DNA from: JBQCHF01 sp051954955
Lineage (GTDB): Bacteria; Actinomycetota; Actinomycetes; Motilibacterales; Motilibacteraceae
Length of the DNA stretch: 64,000 bases
NCBI GenBank assembly: GCA_051954955.1
Contig: JBQCHF010000090.1
Span: 1-64,000 of the forward strand
Direction: 5' to 3'
Below the pieces are notes generated by a model. It did not search any database, was not told where the DNA came from, and saw only the letters and a program-made list of their open reading frames with translations. This document shows positions 43,550 through 50,952 of this stretch, in pieces (the first letter of the stretch is position 1; every line of letters starts with the position of its first letter). Both the position numbers and the translations under genes were made by a program.

Positions 43550-44293
43550 TCAGCCGGCGCGGACCTCCGCCACGTCCGCGCGAGCGGCTGCCAGCGGCGA
43601 GGGGATCGTGAGCGCCTGCGGGGCCGTCAGCAGCGACCGTGCCGCCGGCAGGAAGGCCGCCAGCGCGGCCACCACGCCCACCACGCCGGCGAGCACACTG
43701 CTCGCGCTCCCACTGGCCACGAACACCACCGCCGCGACGACGGCCCACACCGGCACCCGTCGCGCGCGCCGGAGCCCGACGAAGAGCACGATCGGGCCGA
43801 TCACCATGCCCACCATGAACAGCACGATGAGCACGACGAGCATCGGGTAGGCCTCGGAGGCGCCGTCGATGGCGGTGATGTCGGCCGCGGACGCGCCGGC
43901 GCGACCGAACAGCGCGTAGGGCGAGTAGAAGGCGACCGCGTGGCCGACCGAGGCCAGCGCGCCGGCGGCCATCATCAGCCCGCCCGCGATGGTGGCGCGG
44001 GCGCCTCGGCCGCGGGCCGCGGCGACGAGCGCGGTCAGGCCGGGAAACAGGCAGAAGGCGGCGGCCACGCTGAGCAGCCCGGCGGCCAGCCAGGCACCCG
44101 CGTGCGCCGCGACCGCCGCGGTGACATCCGTGGCCGAGGGCGTCCCGCCCGGCACGACCAGCCGCCGGAGCAGGTCGCCGACGGTGAACAGCAGCGCGCC
44201 GGCGATGAGGCAGCCGGCGGCGAGGCGGGGATGCTGGGGCACCTGCGGCTGCGGCTGCCGAGACAGGTGCGGGGTGGTTGCGGAGTTCGTCAT
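43550..44293 (-). CDS. Multi-pass membrane protein, unknown family
   Basis: 247 residues with about six membrane helices (LAAGCLIAGALLFTVGDLL, GAWLAAGLLSVAAAFCLFPG, AGGLMMAAGALASVGHAVAF, LVVLIVLFMVGMVIGPIVLF, WAVVAAVVFVASGSAS, and one more). The general look resembles DUF4386/DUF998-type proteins, but no motif decides. It is divergent from the two-component system with 131 bases between. Confidence 0.7.
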   Translation of the reverse strand: MTNSATTPHLSRQPQPQVPQHPRLAAGCLIAGALLFTVGDLLRRLVVPGGTPSATDVTAAVAAHAGAWLAAGLLSVAAAFCLFPGLTALVAAARGRGARATIAGGLMMAAGALASVGHAVAFYSPYALFGRAGASAADITAIDGASEAYPMLVVLIVLFMVGMVIGPIVLFVGLRRARRVPVWAVVAAVVFVASGSASSVLAGVVGVVAALAAFLPAARSLLTAPQALTIPSPLAAARADVAEVRAG

Positions 44294-44411
44294 GCCGGCA
44301 CCCTGCGCGTCGGGCCGACCCTGGCACATCGCCCGCTGTCCCGAACCCGGTCACCCGCGCGGGGGACCTCGTTCCCCCGCGAAGACGATCCGTCGACGTC
44401 CGGTGCCGCCC

Positions 44412-44417
44412 TAGCAT
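44412..44417 (+). promoter_or_regulatory. -10 element of a leaderless promoter
   Basis: TAGCAT ends 7 bases before the ATG of the histidine kinase gene, so the RNA start would fall on the start codon. No clear -35 was seen. Confidence 0.5.
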
Positions 44418-44424
44418 CCCCGGC

Positions 44425-45621
44425 ATGCCCCGCCTCCTGCTGCCGCGCACGCCCGGCCGGCTCCCGCTCGCCGACAGCCGGATCACGGACGCGGCGCTGG
44501 CGGCGGCCCTCGCGGTGCTGGCCGCCGGCGGCCTGCTCAGCGGGCAGGTCCAGGAGCGCCCCCTGGCCCTCACCCTGCCGATCGCGCTGGTCAGCACCCT
44601 GGTGCTCGCCGTGCGCAGCAGGTTCCCGGTGGCCGTGACCGCGGTGGTGAGCGTGTTGGCCGTCGTCCAAGCGCTGGCCAGCGGAAGCTCCTCACGGACC
44701 CTCTGGTCGCTGGTGGCGTTCCTCGTCGTCGCCTACACGGTGGCGGCCGAGCGGGACGAGGGCCGGGCGCTGCTCGGCCTCGGCCTGGTGCTGGGCGGCC
44801 AGTTCCTCTGCGAGTGGCTCGACGGCACCACCGACTACCCCTTCGACGCGCTGGTGTTCGGCGGGGTCTGGCTGTTCGGCCGCGGGACGCGGTCCTGGCG
44901 GCGACAGGCGGTGCACGCCGAGCAGCACCGGCACGACCTGGCCCGGATCGCGGTGGCGGAGGAGCGCACGCGGATCGCCCGCGACCTGCACGACGTCGTC
45001 GCGCACAGCCTCAGCGTGATCGCCGTGCAGGCCGACGCGGCCGAGGCAGGACTCGCCCGCGACCCCGGTCTGGCCGGCGCCCCGCTGCGGGCCATCCGCG
45101 ACAGCGCCCGGGACGCGCTGGTGGACATGCGCCAGCTGCTGCACGTGCTGCGCGCGGACGCCGACCTGGACCGCGCCGAGGAGCTCGCGCCCTCGCGCGG
45201 GCTCGCGGACCTGCCTCTGCTGGTCGACCGGATGCGCGGCTCGGGGCTGCCGGTGCAGGCCGACCTCCGGGTCGGCGCGGAGCTGTCCGCCGGGCTGGAG
45301 CTGGCCGCCTTCCGGATCGCTCAGGAGGGGCTGACCAACGTGCGCAAGCACGCCGGCGACGTGCCCACCCGGCTGCTGGTGGCCGTCGACGACGGCGAGC
45401 TGCGGGTGGAGGTGCACAACGAGGCCGCAGCCGTCCCGCAGCAGGCGAGGGCGCTCTCGGAGGGGCTGTCCACCGGTCACGGACTGGTCGGCACCCGGGA
45501 GCGGGTGCAGGCCGCCGGCGGCACGTTGGAGGCGGGGCCGACGCCGACGGGCGGCTTCGGGCTGGTGGCCCGCCTCCCGCTCCCCACGAGCCTCACCCTC
45601 ACCGCTGGAGCGCGGCCCTGA
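44425..45621 (+). CDS. NarL/DesK-type sensor histidine kinase
   Basis: 398 residues. Four to five N-terminal membrane helices form the sensor, followed by HisKA_3 with the phospho-acceptor in RTRIARDLHDVVAHSLSVIAVQ, and a short HATPase (FRIAQEGLTNVRKHAG, then STGHGLVGTRERVQAAGG). It phosphorylates the next gene product. The signal is unknown. The start is ATG 44425, behind a leaderless-type -10. It overlaps the regulator by the CTGA junction. Confidence 0.93.
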   Translation: MPRLLLPRTPGRLPLADSRITDAALAAALAVLAAGGLLSGQVQERPLALTLPIALVSTLVLAVRSRFPVAVTAVVSVLAVVQALASGSSSRTLWSLVAFLVVAYTVAAERDEGRALLGLGLVLGGQFLCEWLDGTTDYPFDALVFGGVWLFGRGTRSWRRQAVHAEQHRHDLARIAVAEERTRIARDLHDVVAHSLSVIAVQADAAEAGLARDPGLAGAPLRAIRDSARDALVDMRQLLHVLRADADLDRAEELAPSRGLADLPLLVDRMRGSGLPVQADLRVGAELSAGLELAAFRIAQEGLTNVRKHAGDVPTRLLVAVDDGELRVEVHNEAAAVPQQARALSEGLSTGHGLVGTRERVQAAGGTLEAGPTPTGGFGLVARLPLPTSLTLTAGARP

Positions 45622-46304
45622 GCACCCCGCCGCTCACCGTGCTGCTGTGCGACGACCAGGAGCTGGTCCGCGCCGGCTTCCGCCTCATCCTCGGCCTCGA
45701 GGGCGACATCGAGGTGGTCGGCGAGGCCGGCGACGGGCACGAGTGCCTGCGCCTCACCGCCGAGCATCGACCCGACGTCGTCCTGATGGACGTGCGCATG
45801 CCGCGGATGGACGGCATCGAGGCGACCCGCCGCCTGGTGGCCGCCGGCTCGCCGAGCCGGGTGCTGATGCTGACCACGTTCGACCTGGACGAGCTGGTCT
45901 ACGCCGCGATGGCGGCCGGGGCGAGCGGCTTCCTGCTCAAGGACGTGCCGCGGGAGCAGCTGGTGGCCGCCGTCCGGATGGTGGCGCGCGGCGACGCGGT
46001 GCTCGCCCCGGCGCTGACCCGGCGGCTGGTGGAGCGGTTCGTGGCCGCACCTCCCCCCGGCAGCGGGCGGCCGGCCGCGCTCGCCCCGCTGAGCGAGCGC
46101 GAGCTCGACGTCTTCGCGCTGCTGGCCCGGGGTCGGTCCAACGCGCAGATCGCCGCCGAGCTCTTCCTCGGCGAGGCAACCGTGAAGACGCACGTGGCCC
46201 GGATCCTCACCAAGCTGGACCTGCGCGACCGCGTGCATGCCGTGGTGCTGGCCTACGAGACCGGCTACCTGCGCCCCGGGCAGCAGGACGGGCGGACGGC
46301 GTGA
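45618..46304 (+). CDS. NarL-family response regulator
   Basis: 228 residues. The receiver domain has the acidic pair in LLCDDQELV, the phospho-Asp in VVLMDVRMPRMDG, and Thr/Lys in LTTFD and FLLKDVP. The LuxR-type helix-turn-helix is LSERELDVFALLARGRSNAQ to ATVKTHVARILTKL. The first canonical start (GTG 45639) lies at strand 1 without a ribosome site; the CTG at 45618 overlaps the kinase stop and has GGAG 7 bases upstream, so a CTG start is preferred. Confidence 0.9.
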   Translation: MSTPPLTVLLCDDQELVRAGFRLILGLEGDIEVVGEAGDGHECLRLTAEHRPDVVLMDVRMPRMDGIEATRRLVAAGSPSRVLMLTTFDLDELVYAAMAAGASGFLLKDVPREQLVAAVRMVARGDAVLAPALTRRLVERFVAAPPPGSGRPAALAPLSERELDVFALLARGRSNAQIAAELFLGEATVKTHVARILTKLDLRDRVHAVVLAYETGYLRPGQQDGRTA

Positions 46305-46308
46305 GCGC

Positions 46309-46677
46309 TCAGAGCACCGCCAGCCCGAAACCGGCGCCGGCGGCGAGGAGGCCGGCCGCGAGGCTGCCCAGCACGTTGGTGGCCGCGAGCCGGACCGACC
46401 CGGACTCGGCCAGGGCGAGCGACTCCCAGACGTAGGTGGACCAGGTCGTGTAGCCGCCGGCGAAGCCGACGCCGATCACCGTGGTGGGGGCGGCCGGGAA
46501 CCCGTGGTGCAGCGCGAGCCCGGTGAGCAGGCCCAGCAGCAGCGAGCCGGTCACGTTGATGACGAAGGTGCCCCAGGGGAACTCCTGGTCGTGCTGGTGC
46601 TGCACCACCTGGTCGAGGACGTAGCGGCAGACCGCACCCAGCGCCGCGGCCAGCCCCACTCCGACCGCGAGGATCAC
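46309..46677 (-). CDS. crcB: Fluoride channel FluC/CrcB, first copy
   Basis: 122 residues, four helices. GAVCRYVLDQ, the channel segment FPWGTFVINVTGSLLLG with the conserved Asn, and GFAGGYTTWSTYVWES are family landmarks. Fluc channels are dimers that let fluoride leave the cell. The GTG overlaps the stop of the DUF190 gene (GTGA). Its partner copy lies on the other side of DUF190, so a heterodimer is possible. Confidence 0.93.
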   Translation of the reverse strand: MILAVGVGLAAALGAVCRYVLDQVVQHQHDQEFPWGTFVINVTGSLLLGLLTGLALHHGFPAAPTTVIGVGFAGGYTTWSTYVWESLALAESGSVRLAATNVLGSLAAGLLAAGAGFGLAVL

Positions 46678-47036
46678 GAGGCGCCTCCGGTCTTCCCGTC
46701 GCCCCCGCGGCCGACGTAGCGGACCACCTCGACGTCGTCGACGACCACCAGGCCCTCGGTCACCAGCTCGTCCAGCTCCAGCAGGAAACGCTCGATTCGC
46801 TCGGCCTCGTCCACGATGACGACCACCACCGGCAGGTCCTCGGACAGCGACAGCAGCCGGGCGGTGTGCACCTGCTGGGAAGCCCCGAAGCCCTCGATGC
46901 CGCGCAGCACGGTGGCGCCGGCCAGGCCGGCGGCCCGGGCCCGGTGGACGATCTCGGCGTAGAGCGGGTGGTGGTGGTGCTGGTCGGACTCCCCGACGAA
47001 CACGCTGAGCCGCTTGACTGGTCCCTGCTGGCGCAC
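46674..47036 (-). CDS. DUF190 (PII-like) protein
   Basis: 120 residues. KRLSVFVGESDQHHHHPLYAE, GATVLRGIEGFGASQQVHT and DLPVVVVIVDEAERIERFL are DUF190 hallmarks; the fold is PII-like. It is often found beside crcB genes and may regulate them or sense ligand. GAGGAGG is 8 bases before GTG 47036, and the upstream crcB stop is 2 bases away. Confidence 0.92.
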   Translation of the reverse strand: MRQQGPVKRLSVFVGESDQHHHHPLYAEIVHRARAAGLAGATVLRGIEGFGASQQVHTARLLSLSEDLPVVVVIVDEAERIERFLLELDELVTEGLVVVDDVEVVRYVGRGGDGKTGGAS

Positions 47037-47038
47037 CC

Positions 47039-47569
47039 CTACCGCCTCCTCGCCCGGGCCAGCCCCCGTCCCAGCCCGAGCCCGAGCAGGCCCGCGGCCA
47101 GCCCGGCGGCCAGGCTGGCCACCACGTAGGTCACCGCGACCGCGGCGTGGCCGTGGGCCACCAGCTGGTCGACGCCGGTGGCCACCGAGCTGAACGTGGT
47201 GAGCGCGCCGCAGAACCCCGTGCCGACCAGGGCCCGGACGTAGCGGGTGGGTGGGAGCACCTCGAGCACCAGCACCACCAGCAGCGCGAGCACGAACGCG
47301 CCGACGGTGTTGACCGTGAAGGTGGCCCAGGGGAACGTGCCGCTCGGGGCCGGCCACGCCTCGCCGACGGCGTAGCGGACCAGGCCGCCGACGAACCCGC
47401 CGACGGCCACGGCTGCCACCAGCCGGAGGTCGATGCGCGGCCAGCGCGAGCGCGCTGCGGTGCCGAACGTGCTCGCCGCGCGCTCGACGTCGGGGTCCAG
47501 CGGGAGGTCCTCGGGCCCGGGCGCCGAGCCTTGCGTCCCCTGCGGGGGGTGGGCTCCTGGCTGCGGCAC
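47039..47569 (-). CDS. crcB: Fluoride channel FluC/CrcB, second copy
   Basis: 176 residues. About 45 hydrophilic N-terminal residues precede the four-helix channel. Landmarks: GGLVRYAVGE, FPWATFTVNTVGAFVLALL (the conserved Asn) and GFCGALTTFSSVATG. The start may be later than GTG 47569. It is the first gene of the crcB-DUF190-crcB unit. Confidence 0.92.
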   Translation of the reverse strand: MPQPGAHPPQGTQGSAPGPEDLPLDPDVERAASTFGTAARSRWPRIDLRLVAAVAVGGFVGGLVRYAVGEAWPAPSGTFPWATFTVNTVGAFVLALLVVLVLEVLPPTRYVRALVGTGFCGALTTFSSVATGVDQLVAHGHAAVAVTYVVASLAAGLAAGLLGLGLGRGLARARRR

Positions 47570-47612
47570 TCTCCCAGGCTAGCCAGCGACCGGCGGCTCG
47601 CCGCAAGAGTGC

Positions 47613-48074
47613 TCAGCGGGCGGACTGCGGGTCCACCGCGGCCGAGAGTGCTGTGGCGAACAGGCTCCAGCCCAGATAGGGCGCGAGCAGCGCGGCGCTG
47701 GTGCGGTCCTGCTTGGCGACGGCGGCGATCTCGGCCGCGATGGCGACGTCGAGAGCGGCGTTGACGGTCACCGCCAGGGGCCGGTTGCGGGCGCCGAAGA
47801 AGGTGGCCGGCCAGGCCATGTTGAGCGCGAGCTGGGTGGCGTGCAGGCCGAGCACCCGCCGCCCCGCCCGGCGGCGCCACAGCCGCCAGCCGGCCACCCC
47901 GATCCCGGTGTACAGCGCGGTCCAGACCGGCCCGAAGACCCCGGCCGGCGGTGCCCAGGACGGCTTGTCCAGCCGCGGGTACCGCTCGGCGGCGTCGCGC
48001 GAGGCGAGCCCTCCCACCAGCGCCGCGGCGGCCGGCAGGCCTGCCGCGAACGCGACCCCCTGTGCTGTCCCCAT
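47613..48074 (-). CDS. TspO/MBR-family membrane protein
   Basis: 153 residues with five helices. Landmarks are YPRLDKPSWAPPAGVFGPVWTALY and ATQLALNMAWPATFFGARN, the tetrapyrrole/cholesterol-pocket signatures of TspO. It binds porphyrins and may take part in stress or tetrapyrrole turnover. The start is ATG 48074; the frame is open upstream. Divergent from the VOC gene. Confidence 0.92.
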   Translation of the reverse strand: MGTAQGVAFAAGLPAAAALVGGLASRDAAERYPRLDKPSWAPPAGVFGPVWTALYTGIGVAGWRLWRRRAGRRVLGLHATQLALNMAWPATFFGARNRPLAVTVNAALDVAIAAEIAAVAKQDRTSAALLAPYLGWSLFATALSAAVDPQSAR

Positions 48075-48148
48075 GCCCGAACCCTGCCCTGACCCGGCGC
48101 GAGGCGAAACCCGTTGTCGAGTGTCGCGCTCGGACCTACGGTGCCTCG

Positions 48149-48862
48149 ATGTCCTCGCCATCGCGCACGACGCCGCTGACCGTGGCCTACGACGCGCACG
48201 ATCCGGCCCGGCTGGCCGCCTTCTGGGCCGCGCTGCTCGACCTCGAGGTCGCCGACGGATCGCTCGTCCCCGGCAGCCCGACGCGGCCCGCTCTGCGGTT
48301 CGTCCCGAGCCGGTCGGTGCGCACCGGGCTCAACCGCCTGCACCTGCACGTGACCAGCGACGACCTGGCCGACCAGGAACGGACGGTGGAACGCGCGCTG
48401 GCGCTCGGCGGAGCCCACCTCGACGTCGGGCAGCGGCCGGAGGAGGGGCACGTCGTGCTCGCCGACCCCGAGGGCAACGAGTTCTGCGTCATCGAGCCGC
48501 ACAACAGCTACCTCGCCGGGTGCGGCCGCCTGGGCGAGGTCGCCTGTGACGGGACGCGCGAGGTCGGGCTGTTCTGGAGCGCCGCGCTGGGCTGGCCGCT
48601 GGTGTGGGACCAGGACGAGGAGACCGCGGTCCAGTCCCCGCTCGGCGGCACCAAGGTCGCGTGGGGCGGTCCGCCGCTGGCCCCGCGGCGAGGGCCGGAC
48701 CGACAGCGGTTCGAGGTCACCTGCTCCGGTTCCGACACGGCGTCGGAGGTCGAACGGCTGGTGACCCTCGGGGCTGTCCGGCTGGACGTGGTCGGCGAGG
48801 AGGGGGCTGTGCTGCTGGCCGACCCCGACGGGAACGAGTTCTCGGTCCGCGCTCTGCCGTGA
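48149..48862 (+). CDS. VOC-family (glyoxalase-like) protein, two domains
   Basis: 237 residues with two VOC halves. The first: VAYDAHDPARLAAFWAALLD to HVVLADPEGNEFCVIEP. The second: REVGLFWSAALGWPLVWDQ to VLLADPDGNEFSVRALP. The DPxGNEF segment is the actinobacterial type often linked to DUF664-like glyoxalases. TACGGT lies 6 bases before the ATG, suggesting a leaderless mRNA. A gapped palindrome (48731-48747) encodes SDTASE. Confidence 0.88.
   Translation: MSSPSRTTPLTVAYDAHDPARLAAFWAALLDLEVADGSLVPGSPTRPALRFVPSRSVRTGLNRLHLHVTSDDLADQERTVERALALGGAHLDVGQRPEEGHVVLADPEGNEFCVIEPHNSYLAGCGRLGEVACDGTREVGLFWSAALGWPLVWDQDEETAVQSPLGGTKVAWGGPPLAPRRGPDRQRFEVTCSGSDTASEVERLVTLGAVRLDVVGEEGAVLLADPDGNEFSVRALP
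48730..48748. repeat. Gapped palindrome site 12 (VOC protein)
   Basis: TTCCGAC-N5-GTCGGAG; encodes SDTASE. Confidence 0.9.
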
Positions 48863-48878
48863 GCTGAGCGGACGGGGT

Positions 48879-49112
48879 TCAGCGGACGGTCCGCACCGCC
48901 GTGCCGGTCATCACGCAGTGGCCGCTGGTGGCGGCGAGCGTGGTCCGCACGTCGACGACCGCGTCGGCGCCGAGCTGCTCGGCCTGCTCGGCCAGCGAGT
49001 CCATCATGGCCGCGACCTTGGCGCCGCCGACCGCGAGCACCCCCTGCGCGGCCACCATCCCCTTGACCTCGAACGCGAGCCCCGGGGGCTGCGGGAGCGT
49101 GCAGAGAAGCAT
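48879..49112 (-). CDS. YbjQ/DUF74-like protein
   Basis: 77 residues. VKGMVAAQGVLA, then MDSLAEQAEQLGADAVVDVRTT, match the heavy-metal-binding (YbjQ) family, normally ~105 residues and pentameric; this one is short at the N-terminus. The function is unknown. Confidence 0.7.
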   Translation of the reverse strand: MLLCTLPQPPGLAFEVKGMVAAQGVLAVGGAKVAAMMDSLAEQAEQLGADAVVDVRTTLAATSGHCVMTGTAVRTVR

Positions 49113-49274
49113 GGGACCTCCGAGCAGGCGGGCCGCGCCCCCCGTAGAGCGTCATGTCCGTGACCCGATGGATCGGGACCTTATGCGTCGCTATCGGGCC
49201 GGTCAACGAACGGCGAGGGCCTCACCCCGAGCGGATGATGCCCGGCGCGCCGCGCCGGGGGGACGGTCGTCGGC

Positions 49275-49754
49275 ATGACGGCGAGCGACGTGCGGCAGGG
49301 GCGAGAGATCGATGAGCTCGGCCCGATCGACTACCTGGTGCTCGAGTTCCCGGAGGGGCAGTACCGGGGCGAGGCGTTCGGGCACCTGCTCGACCTGGTC
49401 GACCGCCGGCTGATCCGGGTGCTCGACCTGGTCTTCCTGCACCGGACCGATGAGGGGCAGGTGCGGGTGGTCGCGCCGTCCGAGCTGCCGGTCACCGGGT
49501 TCGACGCCTCGGTCTTCGACGGCGCCGCGTCCGGCCTGCTCGGGGCGGACGACGTCGCGGCCGTCGGGGAGGTGGTCGAGCCGGGCCACTACGCGGGGCT
49601 GCTGGTCTTCGAGAACTCGTGGGCGGCCCCGTTCGCCACCGCCGCACGCCGCGGGGGCGCCGCGCTGGTCGCGACCGGGCGGATCCCGACCCAGGCCGTC
49701 CTCGCCGCCCTCGACGAGCTCGACGCGGCCACGTCGGCGCCTTCGCAGGCCTGA
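49275..49754 (+). CDS. DUF6325-like protein
   Basis: 159 residues. The DELGPIDYLVLEFPEGQYRGE opening, LIRVLDLVFLHRTDEG and LVFENSWAAPFATAARRGGA are the hallmark of an actinobacterial family often placed next to small SHOCT proteins. The function is unknown, possibly membrane-stress related. ATG start. Confidence 0.85.
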   Translation: MTASDVRQGREIDELGPIDYLVLEFPEGQYRGEAFGHLLDLVDRRLIRVLDLVFLHRTDEGQVRVVAPSELPVTGFDASVFDGAASGLLGADDVAAVGEVVEPGHYAGLLVFENSWAAPFATAARRGGAALVATGRIPTQAVLAALDELDAATSAPSQA

Positions 49755-49771
49755 GCCAGAGGAGGGGAACC

Positions 49772-50056
49772 GTGCCAGGACTCGTCCGCGGCGTCGCCCG
49801 CACCGCCGTCGTCGCCGGCACCGCCACCGCCGTGTCCAACCGGGTGTCGCGCCGCCAGGCCAACCGGTGGGCCGGCCAGCAGCAAGAGCAGGAACCCCAG
49901 CAGCAGCCGCAGTACGCGCCCGCGCCGGTCCCGGCCCAGGCGCCGTCGACGGACGACGTCCTCGACCAGCTGGCCAAGCTCGGACAGCTGCGGGACCAGG
50001 GGATCCTCACCGAGTCGGAGTTCCAAGCGCAGAAGGCGAAGCTGCTGGGGCCCTGA
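49772..50056 (+). CDS. SHOCT-domain protein
   Basis: 94 residues. A small N-terminal helix (ARTAVVAGTATAVSNRVS), a Gln/Pro linker and a C-terminal SHOCT: LDQLAKLGQLRDQGILTESE followed by FQAQKAKLLG. GGAGGG precedes the GTG. It follows the DUF6325 gene by 17 bases, the usual pairing. Confidence 0.92.
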   Translation: MPGLVRGVARTAVVAGTATAVSNRVSRRQANRWAGQQQEQEPQQQPQYAPAPVPAQAPSTDDVLDQLAKLGQLRDQGILTESEFQAQKAKLLGP

Positions 50057-50089
50057 CCCCGCTCGGGGTCCGAGATCTGGGCCGGTCGC

Positions 50090-50542
50090 CTACGACGGGG
50101 GCGGCACGAGCAGCTGCCAGCCGGACGCCGTCGCCGTCACGCGCGCGACGTCCGGGCCGTCGATCCGGGGACGGTCGTTCGCGCCGTCCACGACGATCAG
50201 CCGCAGGACCGCGTCGCCGGGACGGTCGACGACAAGCTGCAGCGGGACGCGCTCGGTCTCGCGGTCCACCCGGGCCGGGTCGGGGAGGACGTGCACCCGC
50301 GCGGTCCCGGTGACCGCCAGCCGCACCCGGTCGTGCGGGCCGACGTGGACGCACGCGTAGACCGGAGCCGGCGCCCCGAGCGGGTGCCCGCCCGGCTGCC
50401 AGCCCAGCCCGGCCAGGACGCCGCCGTCGGAGCTGCCCATGACGTGGCCGCAGGTGTCCGCCGGTGGGGTCGACCCCGACGCGCAGGCCGCGAGCACGAG
50501 GGACGCGAGGACGGCGAGCACCCCTCGCCGCTGCCTTGGCAC
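50090..50542 (-). CDS. Putative lipoprotein
   Basis: 150 residues. Basic n-region, then VLAVLASLVLAACASG with a lipobox (LAAC) at about residue 20. The remainder, ~125 residues, is beta-rich with no family recognised. GAGGGAGG precedes the GTG at 50542. Convergent with the SHOCT gene. Confidence 0.7.
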   Translation of the reverse strand: MPRQRRGVLAVLASLVLAACASGSTPPADTCGHVMGSSDGGVLAGLGWQPGGHPLGAPAPVYACVHVGPHDRVRLAVTGTARVHVLPDPARVDRETERVPLQLVVDRPGDAVLRLIVVDGANDRPRIDGPDVARVTATASGWQLLVPPPS

Positions 50543-50626
50543 CTGCGCCTCCCTCGATCGGGCGGCCAGCATGCCAGGTGGCGGACGCCGGAGGGCAGCG
50601 GCGGGCGACACTCACCTCAGGAAGTT

Positions 50627-50662
50627 CATGCTCACCACGGCCGATCTGGTGTGGTGAGCATG
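50627..50662. repeat. 12-bp inverted repeat with a second palindrome
   Basis: CATGCTCACCAC (50627-50638) pairs perfectly with 50651-50662. GATCACGGGACCGTGATC follows at 50667-50684. Located between the lipoprotein gene and tRNA-Thr; it resembles the TGATCA-type repeats at 50.9 and 61.7 kb. Confidence 0.65.
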
Positions 50663-50732
50663 CAGGGATCACGGGACCGTGATCATTCCGGGCCGGGCCC
50701 GGTGGATGGGAACCGCGGTGGCGCTGGGGTGG

Positions 50733-50806
50733 AGCCGCCTGTGGGAATCGAACCCACGACCTACGCATTACGAGTGCGTCGCTCTGGCCGACTGAGCTAA
50801 GGCGGC
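50733..50806 (-). tRNA. tRNA-Thr (CGT)
   Basis: The cloverleaf is complete on the minus strand: acceptor GCCGCCT/AGGCGGC, D-arm AGCTCAGTCGG, anticodon stem ACGCA/TGCGT around CTCGTAA (anticodon CGT), and T-arm GTGGGTTCGATTCCCAC. CCA is not encoded. It reads ACG codons. Confidence 0.97.
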
Positions 50807-50891
50807 GTGCCCCGCCACTGGCGGAGCGCGCAGGAGTCTACCGGGTGCCGGGACGTGCCAGCGTCGCCCGCCCGCCCCCTGCCGAATCCGC

Positions 50892-50945
50892 CGTGATCGT
50901 GAAGGGCTGCTGGCGCCGATCCGCCATCAGCCCTTCATGATCATG
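50892..50945. terminator. 18-bp hairpin next to the peptidase stop
   Basis: CGTGATCGTGAAGGGCTG (50892-50909) pairs with CAGCCCTTCATGATCATG (50928-50945), two mismatches. It lies just past the stop of the peptidase gene and may end it. TGATCATG also marks the 61.7 kb repeats. Confidence 0.6.
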
Positions 50946-50952
50946 GACGGGG

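Noticed and set aside
1846..48748. Gapped palindrome as a LexA/SOS box
   Set aside because: Actinobacterial LexA boxes are CGAAC-N4-GTTCG and lie in promoters; these sites have other bases, another spacer and lie inside genes.
1846..48748. SDxxSE as a conserved protein motif
   Set aside because: The host proteins are unrelated, the motif falls in variable loops, and near-copies occur outside genes or in another frame.
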